In this document: one piece after another, positions 5,686 to 13,455 of the stretch | Layout: each line of letters opens with the position of its first letter | Numbering within the stretch: the stretch's first letter is position 1 | Assembly: GCA_910576875.1 (NCBI GenBank) | Contig: CAJTKI010000012.1 | Span: 1-19,879, forward strand | Direction of reading: 5' to 3' | Length of the DNA stretch: 19,879 nucleotides | Origin: an uncultured Christensenella sp. | GTDB taxonomy: Bacteria > Bacillota > Clostridia > Christensenellales > UBA3700 | The notes under the pieces: model-generated | The model's database searches: none | Told to the model about the DNA's origin: nothing | What the model saw: the letters and a program-made list of their open reading frames with translations, nothing else | Translations under genes and position numbers: made by a program

Positions 5686-8210
5686 CAGTTGTCGAACGTC
5701 CTTGCGATATAGTTGGCGAAATTGACCGGCATCAGGAAGATGCGCGTCTTGGTCATCTTGTCGCGCAATCTGGAATGTTTGGGCGCGATATCCTGCATCG
5801 CCTGCACGCTCAGCCGTTCGCGCAACGCGCGCTCGTCCCAGTCCGTCGGCACAAAGATTTCGATGCGTTTGATCTTGCCCGGCAACAGATCGAAATAGTT
5901 GTCCGACAACGGCGCGTGCAATCCTTTGACGCGCACGCTCGTGTACCGCGCGTAGACGGGAGATTGCAACGTGATCGTCGCCAAACCGTTCTCGACGCGC
6001 ACCTGCGTCTCGATCTGCGCTTTGGGCAGACGGCTGTCCTTTTCGCGCAGCAACGGGAACGTCCGCGAACTGACGATCTTGCCGTCCCCGTCCAGCCAAT
6101 GCGCAAAGAAATAACAATCCTTGAACAGTTTCTTCGGCACGCAGTCCCGCCAATGCACGTCGCACACATGCGCGACCGCGCCGCGCTCCAACGCATACGG
6201 CACGTCCTTGCGCATCTTTTCTTCGCCGCCGAACGTCGATACGCCGTACACCAAATGCCCTTCGATTCGCTCCAACGTATCGTTGTGCAACCAGATCGCC
6301 GCATCGCGCACGGTATTTTCGACCGTGACCGTGATCGGCGCGTTGAAATGCCGCGCGTGATATTGAACGGCTTTGAGATTGCCGTAATAGTCCATGCCCG
6401 ACCAGGAACTCACGCCCCAGCAGTCGTTGTACTGCCAATACAAAGATCCGTTGCAACGACCTTTGAGCCGCCGCCAATGCTCGGTCGCTTCGCGCACGCA
6501 TTCCATCTGCGCGATCTGCGTCATATAGACCATATCCTTAAACGCGCGCGGCTCCCAATACCGCAGCAACACGTAATACAGCATCTTGCTGTTGCCGCCG
6601 ATGCACTTCTGATGCAGACGCATGACCGACATGTCCAGATCGAGTTCTCCTTCGCCGGCAAATACGTCGAGCGCGTTCAGACTGGGCAGCGACTCGATCC
6701 CGAATTCGCTGCAAAACCGCGTCTTTCGCTTGCGGTAAAATTCGAGCGGACGCAAACCGTGCCACACGTGCCATAGATGCGTGTCGCCGAAATCGTCGTG
6801 ATTAACCTTCTTCATATACTCGCCGGAGCTGGGCGTACACGCCCAATACGGCGTGACGGGATCGAGTCCGCGCACCCATTCGCGCAGCGTCTCGTAAAAG
6901 AATTTGCCGGTCTGCTGAATGACGTCGCGACGGTACAGCCACGCCATCGACATGGATTCGATCTCGTTGTTGCCCGCCCACAGACACAGACATGCGTGAT
7001 GCCGCAAGCGACGCACGTTGTCGACGATCTCCGCATGCAGATTTTCGACAAACGCTTCTCGCGCGAACGGATACGGCGAACACGCAAAATTGCAATCCTG
7101 CCATACCAAAATGCCGTAACGATCGCACAATTCGTAAAACAAGTCGCTTTCGTAATACGCGCCGCCCCATACGCGCAACATATTGAAATTGGCGCGTTTT
7201 GCCTTGCAAATCAGTTCTTCCAATTGTTGGGGGGTCGTGCGGTTGACAAAACTGTCGGTCGCGATCCAGTTCGCGCCGCGGGCAAAGATCGGCTCGCCGT
7301 TGACGACGAAACGGAAATTCTTGCCGATCGCGTCGGGCGCGTCGTCCAAGACGAGCGTGCGCAGACCGATCGTCATCTCGCGCATGTCCGTATCGCGACC
7401 GTCTACGCTCAGCGTGACGCGCAAGCGATACAGCGGCTGCGCGCCCAAACCGTTGCAATACCACAGCTTGGGCTCGCGTACGAGCAATTCGCTCTCCCGT
7501 CCCTGCGCGACGGCGACCGATGTCTGCCCGTCGAACAGTTCGTACCGATATTGCGCGCGTTCCGCATCCGCGCCGACCGCGTCCGCGCTCAACAGCAGCG
7601 TTACGCCGTCTTCGCCGTGCGATTGGCGCACGCGTACGTCTTCCAGTCGCGCGCCGTCGTACATACGCAGCCAAATGCTGCGACTGATGCCGGCGGGCAG
7701 CAGATGCGGTCCCCAGTCCCATCCGAAATGATACGGCGTCTTGCGGATCTGGCAAGAGCCGGCTTCGCCCATCGTGCTGTTGGGGAGCGGATCTTCGCTC
7801 TGCAAACGCGCAATCGTTTCGAGCGGGCTTTCGATGCGGATCTCGATCGTGTTTTCGCCCGCCTGCAACAGCGGTTTGACGTCCCATACCCAGGTACGGT
7901 TGATATTGTCCGTACGCGCGACTTGTTGTCCGTTGATCGAGACGGTGCACAACGTATCGAGCATTTCGCAGACCAGTTCGATATAGCGAGATTGCAACTG
8001 CTCCGCCGCGATCTCGAACGTACGCGTATAGATCCACTCGCGTTGCGCGACCCATTGTACGTCGTTTTCGTTGGTGCCGATCAGCGGATCGGGAATCACC
8101 CCCGCGCGTTCCAGATCGAGAAAGTTGCACCCGGGCACTTGCGCCGGGCAAGTGTATTCGCCCGTTGCGTCGCGCAAGATCCACGCGCCGTCCAGCGTAT
8201 AGCGTTCCAT
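5685..8210 (-). CDS. GH2 beta-mannosidase
   Basis: 841 aa, typical for bacterial family GH2 beta-mannosidases, which remove terminal beta-1,4-mannose from manno-oligosaccharides or N-glycan cores. Visible layout: N-terminal jelly-roll (to ~185) with SCQIRKTPYHFGWDWGP (152-168), a sandwich domain (to ~295), a TIM barrel with RVWGGAYYESDLFYELCDRY (346-365) and ILVWQDCNFACSPYP (367-381), then C-terminal sandwich domains. The acid/base is E416 in WAGNNE (411-416), and the nucleophile is E502 in FCSEFGIES (499-507). There is no signal peptide, so it should act in the cytoplasm on imported sugars. A strong AAAGGAG lies 7 nt before the ATG, and a TTGAAA-17-TTTAAT promoter lies upstream. It diverges from the GH16 gene and overlaps ybaK by one base. 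Other beta-glycosides as substrates cannot be excluded. Confidence 0.93.
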   Translation of the reverse strand: MERYTLDGAWILRDATGEYTCPAQVPGCNFLDLERAGVIPDPLIGTNENDVQWVAQREWIYTRTFEIAAEQLQSRYIELVCEMLDTLCTVSINGQQVARTDNINRTWVWDVKPLLQAGENTIEIRIESPLETIARLQSEDPLPNSTMGEAGSCQIRKTPYHFGWDWGPHLLPAGISRSIWLRMYDGARLEDVRVRQSHGEDGVTLLLSADAVGADAERAQYRYELFDGQTSVAVAQGRESELLVREPKLWYCNGLGAQPLYRLRVTLSVDGRDTDMREMTIGLRTLVLDDAPDAIGKNFRFVVNGEPIFARGANWIATDSFVNRTTPQQLEELICKAKRANFNMLRVWGGAYYESDLFYELCDRYGILVWQDCNFACSPYPFAREAFVENLHAEIVDNVRRLRHHACLCLWAGNNEIESMSMAWLYRRDVIQQTGKFFYETLREWVRGLDPVTPYWACTPSSGEYMKKVNHDDFGDTHLWHVWHGLRPLEFYRKRKTRFCSEFGIESLPSLNALDVFAGEGELDLDMSVMRLHQKCIGGNSKMLYYVLLRYWEPRAFKDMVYMTQIAQMECVREATEHWRRLKGRCNGSLYWQYNDCWGVSSWSGMDYYGNLKAVQYHARHFNAPITVTVENTVRDAAIWLHNDTLERIEGHLVYGVSTFGGEEKMRKDVPYALERGAVAHVCDVHWRDCVPKKLFKDCYFFAHWLDGDGKIVSSRTFPLLREKDSRLPKAQIETQVRVENGLATITLQSPVYARYTSVRVKGLHAPLSDNYFDLLPGKIKRIEIFVPTDWDERALRERLSVQAMQDIAPKHSRLRDKMTKTRIFLMPVNFANYIARTFDN

Positions 8211-8241
8211 AATTTGTCTCCTTTATCCGTTATACGTATCT

Positions 8242-8270
8242 ATTAAACCATCTTTTGCCGAATATTTCAA
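8242..8270 (-). promoter_or_regulatory. Promoter of the beta-mannosidase-ybaK unit
   Basis: On the minus strand TTGAAA (8265-8270), a 17-nt spacer and TTTAAT (8242-8247) match the sigma-A pattern. The expected start is ~25 nt before the ATG. The ribosome site AAAGGAG follows at ~8218-8224. Confidence 0.7.
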
Positions 8271-8284
8271 GTACGTTTTGCGTT

Positions 8285-8304
8285 TTGCCGCGTTTTTGCG
8301 GCAA
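8285..8304. promoter_or_regulatory. Dyad between the two divergent promoters, candidate operator
   Basis: TTGCCGC (8285-8291) and GCGGCAA (8298-8304) form a perfect 7-bp inverted repeat around GTTTTT. It sits between the -35 box of the leftward mannosidase promoter (to 8270) and the -35 box of the rightward GH16 promoter (from 8313). A CGTTTTGC motif is repeated just to its left. This is the expected place for a shared sugar-responsive regulator, but no regulator gene is in the window. Confidence 0.45.
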
Positions 8305-8312
8305 TTTCGCGC

Positions 8313-8341
8313 TTGTACGACCGACCGATCTATGCTAGGAT
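8313..8341 (+). promoter_or_regulatory. Promoter of the GH16 lipoprotein gene
   Basis: TTGTAC (8313-8318), a 17-nt spacer and TAGGAT (8336-8341), with an extended -10 TGC (8333-8335). The predicted leader is only about 12 nt, with GAGGTG (8350-8355) four bases before the ATG at 8360. Confidence 0.6.
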
Positions 8342-8359
8342 AAACATACGAGGTGCGCT

Positions 8360-9340
8360 ATGAAAAAATCGATGACCGTTCTATCCCTGCTCGCGTTGAC
8401 GTTGTTGGCATGTTGCTTTACGGCATGCATGTCGGACGTGCGCGATCTGCCGCAAGAAGAAACGCTCGCGGCGGCAATCGCCGATTACGATCTGATTTGG
8501 GCGGACGAATTCGACGGAGACAAACTGGATACGACCAAATGGCGCGCAGGTTACGATCTCGCGTCGCCCCAACATATTCGCCGCGCCGGCTATTACGAGA
8601 CGACGGAAGATACGCTGTTCGTACGCGACGGCGCGCTGACCATCCGCACGCATTACAAATCGGACGGACAGTACGGCGCAGGCTGGTACACGTCGTGGGT
8701 GGAATCGGCAATCGACCGCGGACACGCTGCCAAACCGGAAAATTATCAAGGATTCCGCGCAACGTACGGATATTATGAGATCCGCTGCATCGCGCCGCCC
8801 TGCGAAGGCATGTGGTCGGCGTTTTGGCTGATGCCCGATCAAGGCGCGGGCATGACCGATCAAGACGTGCCGAACACCGGAAGCGACGGCGTCGAAATCG
8901 ACGTCATGGAATCCCCGCATTACGCATTCGCCGAAAAAGAACAGAACATCCACGTCTTACACGGCGACGGCTACGGAAACGGGCTCAAATCCGACCGTTC
9001 CCCCGCCTATCGCATTCCCGACATGTATTCGGCATACCACACGTACGGCGTGCTGTGGACGGAGACGGAATACGTCTTCTACACGGACGGCCGCGAGACT
9101 TGGCGCTCCAAGCATACGGTCGACGGCGTAACGTTGGGCGTATCGCAGGTACCGGAATATCTGCTGATGACCGTCGAGATCGGCGGCGACAACGAGAACG
9201 GCAACCTGTATCCCGGCAAAACGCGCGGCGAAGACGGCAGTTGGCAACCGTTCTGGGCGGGCAATCCCGACAACAACGACCGCAGCCGCAATTACGATTT
9301 CGTCATCGACTACGTACGCGTCTATCAAGCGCGCGGCTGA
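8360..9340 (+). CDS. GH16 beta-glucanase-type lipoprotein
   Basis: 326 aa. A lysine-containing N-terminus and hydrophobic stretch (6-22) lead to a cysteine that could be lipidated: FTAC with C23, or LLAC with C18. This predicts a surface lipoprotein. The mature part is a GH16 concanavalin-like fold: LIWADEFDGDKLDTTKW (45-61), YGYYEIRCIAPPCEGMWSAFWLMP (136-159), and the catalytic EIDVME (179-184), with E179 as nucleophile and E184 as acid/base. A further conserved end, DFVIDYVRVYQ, closes the domain. GH16 enzymes mostly cut beta-1,3- or beta-1,3/1,4-glucans (laminarin, lichenin), and some cut marine galactans. The exact polymer cannot be read from sequence. It diverges from the GH2 gene and has its own promoter and terminator. 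Confidence 0.92.
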   Translation: MKKSMTVLSLLALTLLACCFTACMSDVRDLPQEETLAAAIADYDLIWADEFDGDKLDTTKWRAGYDLASPQHIRRAGYYETTEDTLFVRDGALTIRTHYKSDGQYGAGWYTSWVESAIDRGHAAKPENYQGFRATYGYYEIRCIAPPCEGMWSAFWLMPDQGAGMTDQDVPNTGSDGVEIDVMESPHYAFAEKEQNIHVLHGDGYGNGLKSDRSPAYRIPDMYSAYHTYGVLWTETEYVFYTDGRETWRSKHTVDGVTLGVSQVPEYLLMTVEIGGDNENGNLYPGKTRGEDGSWQPFWAGNPDNNDRSRNYDFVIDYVRVYQARG

Positions 9341-11394
9341 CCCGATCGGATGCAAACGACGGGGACGGTGCAATCTGCTCCGTCCCCGTATTTTTTTATC
9401 CGCGCCGCGATTTTTTCGATCTTGATTCGATACAACGCCATCTCGTAAGGCTGCAACGTCATGCGCAGCAACTGCCCTTCTTCGACGCGGATTTCGTCGC
9501 CTTTGGTCGGATGAATTCGCGCGATCCGATACGCGTTTTTGCAGAACGCGCGCGCCGCGTGATCAAATGCGTATTCCGTTTCCCGATCCGCGCTGTTGCG
9601 GATCCACAACAACGCGTCGTCTCCGTCCTTGGCATAATATCCGTACACGCCGCCGCTCGCGGGCGTCACGCCGAAAAACTGGCTGTTGCGCAAAATACGG
9701 AAATTCTTTTCCGCCCACTGCAACGCTTTCGCGGCGATTTTCCACCGCTTTTCGTCGAACAGTTCGGGACTGAAATACAACTCCGCAAAGCCCGTGCCGC
9801 GCATCATGCACGCATACATGTACTGTTCGAACTGCGCATAATCGTAGATGACGGTCGGATGTTTGTCGCTCGGCTTTTGCAGATTGCTCGTCAACGGCGG
9901 ATTGCAGTTGCGCACCGCGTAGGTCGGTTCGTGATTGTACAGATACGCGACCGGAAATTGCAATTGCCGCACTTCGAAGAAATCGCGGTATCTGCCGTCC
10001 CGATAGTTGAGACACTGCGCGAGATTGTCGCCCTTGCCTTCGTATCCCATATCCGAACTGTTGTTGATCCATACCGCGTCGCACCATTTCAAAAACCACG
10101 GACTGCAATGCGCGTACGACGTAATATTCAAAAAGACGTCCGCGCGCGCCGCGCGAATCCGCTCGAAGCCCTTGATCCACTCTTCCCACAGATAGGTATA
10201 GAAGTACAATCCGTCTCCCTTTCCCTTGGGATGCCCGTGTCCGCGCGCGCGGCACGGCGTGATCGCAAAGCCGTCGATCTTGAAATAAGACACGTTGTAT
10301 TCGTTGCAGAATTGCGCCATCCGCTCGCACAAATCGCGGATATAGCGCGGATTGGCGGTACAGATATCATGCGACTGTTTGCAGACCGGATAGCCGAGTT
10401 TTGCCAGATGCCCCGCGTAGCGCACCGTTTGCGTCGTATACCCGCCGCGCGGACCGAACCACACGCCGAACGTCGATCCCAGCGATTGGGTCAAGTCGCG
10501 TTCGTTGCGGAATCCGTCCTTAAAACTCGTCTTATCGAATTCCCAAAACGCAGGTCTTCGATAATCCGCCCATCCGTCGTCCACGACATAACAGTCCAAC
10601 GGTCTCAGTCCCGCATTCGTCAATCCGTCGGCAACGTTGAGAAAAGATCGGACGATCTTGTCGGACGTGATGTCCAGCATATGATCGTACCAGCTGTTGA
10701 ATTGTATGCGGAATCGGACCGGTCGCGCAATCGTCGCGATATAGCGGAAAAAGCGCGCGCGCATGCGATTGAATTCCGCGCTCTCGCCCGCGCCGATCAC
10801 AAACGGCACCGTGCGGTACACGCCCGTATCGTCGGCGATTTCGCAGAACTTGCGTCCCAGATGATACCGCGACGCGCCATACCCCTGTTCGATGCGGTTG
10901 TCCGCCATCGGGAATTCGCCGCCCAAAAACAGATCGCCGATATAATACGGCTGTCCCATCGTCGTGATCGCGGCGGGGATCATAACGCGCTTTTTGACTT
11001 TGGGGATCGTCCAAGAAAATCCGTCGTGCGCCGCCATGCAGTCGAGCGTGATCCGATCGATGCGCACGGACGGCGCGTCGCAGGCGATTTCCAACGTCTT
11101 GCGCAACACGCCGCTCTGCAAATCCGCCGCATAGCGCAATCGCACGCGCCACTGCACGCCGTCTTTGTCCGCGATCAGCCCGACGCCGTCATCGTAGACG
11201 TCGCGCACGCGCATCTCCTCGCACGCGACGCTCGTCTTGCCGAACGCGCGCTTGGGACGGTAATATGTAATGGAAAATTCCGATCCGCGGCATTCCCGAA
11301 CCGTGCCGGTCAGGCGGTTTTCGATCGTCGCGCCGACGATTCGGTCGCCGACGATCGACAGTTCTTTTGCGATTTCCGCGGTTTCGAATCTCAT
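9325..11394 (-). CDS. GH36-like (clan GH-D) glycoside hydrolase, putative alpha-galactosidase
   Basis: 689 aa with no signal peptide, so probably cytoplasmic. An N-terminal beta-sandwich (~1-225) precedes a TIM barrel with FNSWYDHMLDI (232-242), CYVVDDGWADY (268-278), FGVWFGPRGGY (309-319) and YFKIDGF (370-376). D374 of KIDG sits at the position of the clan GH-D nucleophile, and D448 in NNSSDMG is a possible acid/base. GH36 enzymes usually release alpha-galactose. Here the usual GLW-EPE loop is replaced by GVWFGPRGG, so the substrate may differ. The last 31 residues (659-689) are encoded across the GH16 terminator, and the stop lies 16 nt inside the 3' end of GH16. The start follows trkA by 16 nt with a GGGGGGA ribosome site, suggesting cotranscription from the cysK promoter. 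Confidence 0.8.
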   Translation of the reverse strand: MRFETAEIAKELSIVGDRIVGATIENRLTGTVRECRGSEFSITYYRPKRAFGKTSVACEEMRVRDVYDDGVGLIADKDGVQWRVRLRYAADLQSGVLRKTLEIACDAPSVRIDRITLDCMAAHDGFSWTIPKVKKRVMIPAAITTMGQPYYIGDLFLGGEFPMADNRIEQGYGASRYHLGRKFCEIADDTGVYRTVPFVIGAGESAEFNRMRARFFRYIATIARPVRFRIQFNSWYDHMLDITSDKIVRSFLNVADGLTNAGLRPLDCYVVDDGWADYRRPAFWEFDKTSFKDGFRNERDLTQSLGSTFGVWFGPRGGYTTQTVRYAGHLAKLGYPVCKQSHDICTANPRYIRDLCERMAQFCNEYNVSYFKIDGFAITPCRARGHGHPKGKGDGLYFYTYLWEEWIKGFERIRAARADVFLNITSYAHCSPWFLKWCDAVWINNSSDMGYEGKGDNLAQCLNYRDGRYRDFFEVRQLQFPVAYLYNHEPTYAVRNCNPPLTSNLQKPSDKHPTVIYDYAQFEQYMYACMMRGTGFAELYFSPELFDEKRWKIAAKALQWAEKNFRILRNSQFFGVTPASGGVYGYYAKDGDDALLWIRNSADRETEYAFDHAARAFCKNAYRIARIHPTKGDEIRVEEGQLLRMTLQPYEMALYRIKIEKIAARIKKYGDGADCTVPVVCIRSGQPRA
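9359..9397 (+). terminator. Rho-independent terminator of the GH16 gene
   Basis: Arms ACGGGGACGG (9359-9368) and CCGTCCCCGT (9380-9389) pair perfectly. A T7 run (9391-9397) follows on the plus strand. On the minus strand there is no T-run after the stem, and the facing GH36-like gene is read straight through it. Confidence 0.9.
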
Positions 11395-11410
11395 ATATCC
11401 CCCCGATCCG

Positions 11411-12061
11411 TCACGTGCGGTTGGACAGTTTGAACACGTCGTCCGGTTTGCCCAAAATCAACACGTGATCCGCCTGTTCGAACACATAGTCCGCAGGCGG
11501 CGTCGCCATCAGATGATTGCCCTTTTTGATCGCAAGCACGTTGATCCGGAATTTACGCCGAATGTCCAACTCCTGCAACGTATGCCCGATCCAATCCTTG
11601 ACGACCGCGATTTCGAAGATCGCGAATTCCTGCGTCAGTTCGACATAGTCGAAGATGTTTTTGGCATTGTGCCGAATCGCAAGTTTTTCCGCCATATCGT
11701 GTTCGGGATAGACGACTTCGTCCGCGCCGTTGCGTTCAAGAAATTTCGCCTGCATATCGCGGTCCGCCTTGGATACGACGTACGGCGCGCCCAACTCTTT
11801 GAGCAGCGACGTGACCTCCAACGACGCTTGAAAATTGTCGCCGATCGCGACAAAACAGATATCGAAGTTGTTGACGCCCAATCCGCGTACGACGCCTTCG
11901 TTCGTGCAGTCGCCGATCATCGCGTTCGCGTACAGCGGCGCGAGTTCTTCGATGACGCGTTCGGATTTGTCCACGATCATGACGTCGTTGCCCAATTCCG
12001 ACATTTTGGACGCGAGATGCCGTCCGAACCGACCCATGCCGATTACCAAAATAGATTTCAT
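11411..12061 (-). CDS. ktrA: Potassium uptake regulatory subunit TrkA/KtrA (RCK protein)
   Basis: 216 aa, the size of single-unit KtrA rather than the doubled TrkA of enterobacteria. An N-terminal Rossmann RCK_N domain has ILVIGMGRFGRHLA (4-17, GxGxxG) and an acidic residue at the end of strand two (D31). The RCK_C domain covers ~145-210 and ends DHVLILGKPDDVFKL. The protein forms a ring on the membrane subunit and gates K+ uptake in response to ATP/ADP or c-di-AMP, as known for the family. The start is MKSILVIG at 12061, with AAAGGAG six nt upstream. The longer upstream frame only shadows trkH. It lies 14 nt after the trkH stop, in one unit with it. Confidence 0.93.
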   Translation of the reverse strand: MKSILVIGMGRFGRHLASKMSELGNDVMIVDKSERVIEELAPLYANAMIGDCTNEGVVRGLGVNNFDICFVAIGDNFQASLEVTSLLKELGAPYVVSKADRDMQAKFLERNGADEVVYPEHDMAEKLAIRHNAKNIFDYVELTQEFAIFEIAVVKDWIGHTLQELDIRRKFRINVLAIKKGNHLMATPPADYVFEQADHVLILGKPDDVFKLSNRT

Positions 12062-12075
12062 GCTTTTCTCCTTTG

Positions 12076-13455
12076 TCAGCCGATCATGATGCGCTCGATC
12101 GGTCTGTCGAGCGGCGGATTGTCCCGTTTCTCCGCGAACGCCAGCGCGAACGACATCGCCCCCAAACGTCCTACGAACATCAATCCGATTACGATAAGTT
12201 TGCTGCATACCCCCAGCGAGGAAGTAAGATTGAGCGACAGTCCCGCCGTGCCGATCGCGGACACGACCTCGAACAGCGTCTCTTTGAGCGGCGTGCCGTC
12301 GATCGTCGCGATCAAAAAGGTCGCCAGACAGATCGTCGTCAGATAGATCGTCAACAATCCGTTCGCGCGACGTACGACGTCGTCTTCCAATCTGCGTTTG
12401 CCGATGATGATGCGATTCGTGCCGCGCGCGCCCGCGTACAGCCCGAGCAAAATGACCGCAAACGTCGTCGTTTTGATACCGCCCGCCGTCGATCCGGGCG
12501 ATCCGCCGACCAGCATCAGTCCCATCGTCAGGAACTGGCTGGAATCGCGCATCGTCGTCATATCCACGCCCGCAAATCCGGCGGTGCGCGGCGTAATCGA
12601 CTGGAAGAGCGCCGCCATCATCGCCTGTCCCGTATTCATGTCGCGGAACGCGTAATTGCGTTCGAGCGCAAACAGCGCGATCGCCGGCAACACGATCAAA
12701 CACGCGGTCGTAACCAATACGATTTTGGTCTGCAAATTAAAGCGTTTGAAGCGGAACTTTTCTCCGAATACGTTGCCCCATACCAAAAATCCCAATCCGC
12801 CGATCACGATCAACGCCATGATCGTCAGATTGACGACGACGTCGCCCGACAGCGATTGTAACGACGTAAACTCCCCGCCGTATCCGCCGAGCAAATCGAA
12901 TCCCGCGTTGCAGAACGCCGAAACAGAATGGAATATCGCATAATAGATTCCTTTCCCCGCGCCGAATATCGGGATAAATCGCGTACACAGCAACAGCACG
13001 CCCACGCTTTCGACGATCAAAGTGCCGATCAAAATGCGCCTGACGAGCAACACGACGCCCGCAATGCGCATCGTACCCGCGGATTGCATGAGAATCTTGC
13101 GCTCGAATACGCCGATATGCCGTCTGAGAAAGAGCGAAAACAGCGTCACGAACGTCATAAAACCGATGCCGCCGACCTGAATCAACAACAAGATCACGAT
13201 CTGACCGAACGTCGACCAATACGTCGCCGTATCGTACACGATCAAACCGGTCACGCAAGTCGCGCTCGTCGCCGTAAACAGCGAATCGACGTACGGCGTC
13301 CACACTCTCGCGCGCGACGCCCACGGCAGCGCAAGCAAAAAGCTCCCGATCAAGATCACGATCAAATATCCGATCGCCAGCACTTGCGCGCTGGTCAGTT
13401 TGTGATTGTATTTGCGGATCGTGCGTCCGATTTTTTTACGGCGTTCCTGATTCAT
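12076..13455 (-). CDS. ktrB: Potassium transporter membrane subunit TrkH/KtrB
   Basis: 459 aa, about the length of KtrB. The superfamily's four pore repeats are visible from their selectivity segments: TCVTGL (66-71), NAGFD (183-187), RTAGF (290-294) and GTAGL (402-406). Many hydrophobic helices surround them. The conserved VGGSPGSTAGGIKTTT (316-331) marks the third repeat and the gating-loop region. The protein moves K+, probably with Na+, across the cell membrane under control of the RCK subunit encoded just downstream. The start MNQERRKK at 13455 overlaps the cysK stop by 4 nt (ATGA), indicating translational coupling. A frame extending into cysK is only a shadow. Confidence 0.95.
   Translation of the reverse strand: MNQERRKKIGRTIRKYNHKLTSAQVLAIGYLIVILIGSFLLALPWASRARVWTPYVDSLFTATSATCVTGLIVYDTATYWSTFGQIVILLLIQVGGIGFMTFVTLFSLFLRRHIGVFERKILMQSAGTMRIAGVVLLVRRILIGTLIVESVGVLLLCTRFIPIFGAGKGIYYAIFHSVSAFCNAGFDLLGGYGGEFTSLQSLSGDVVVNLTIMALIVIGGLGFLVWGNVFGEKFRFKRFNLQTKIVLVTTACLIVLPAIALFALERNYAFRDMNTGQAMMAALFQSITPRTAGFAGVDMTTMRDSSQFLTMGLMLVGGSPGSTAGGIKTTTFAVILLGLYAGARGTNRIIIGKRRLEDDVVRRANGLLTIYLTTICLATFLIATIDGTPLKETLFEVVSAIGTAGLSLNLTSSLGVCSKLIVIGLMFVGRLGAMSFALAFAEKRDNPPLDRPIERIMIG

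Noticed and set aside
5221..6501. 426-residue frame ending in YbaK
   Set aside because: Only the last 154 residues resemble YbaK. The rest is an off-frame reading of the beta-mannosidase.
6802..8184. 460-residue minus frame inside the beta-mannosidase gene
   Set aside because: Out-of-frame shadow of the GH2 gene with no motif and extreme arginine content.
8812..11433. Plus-strand frame of 873 residues across GH16 and the GH36-like gene
   Set aside because: It starts inside GH16 in another frame, crosses its terminator and lies antisense to a gene with clear catalytic motifs.
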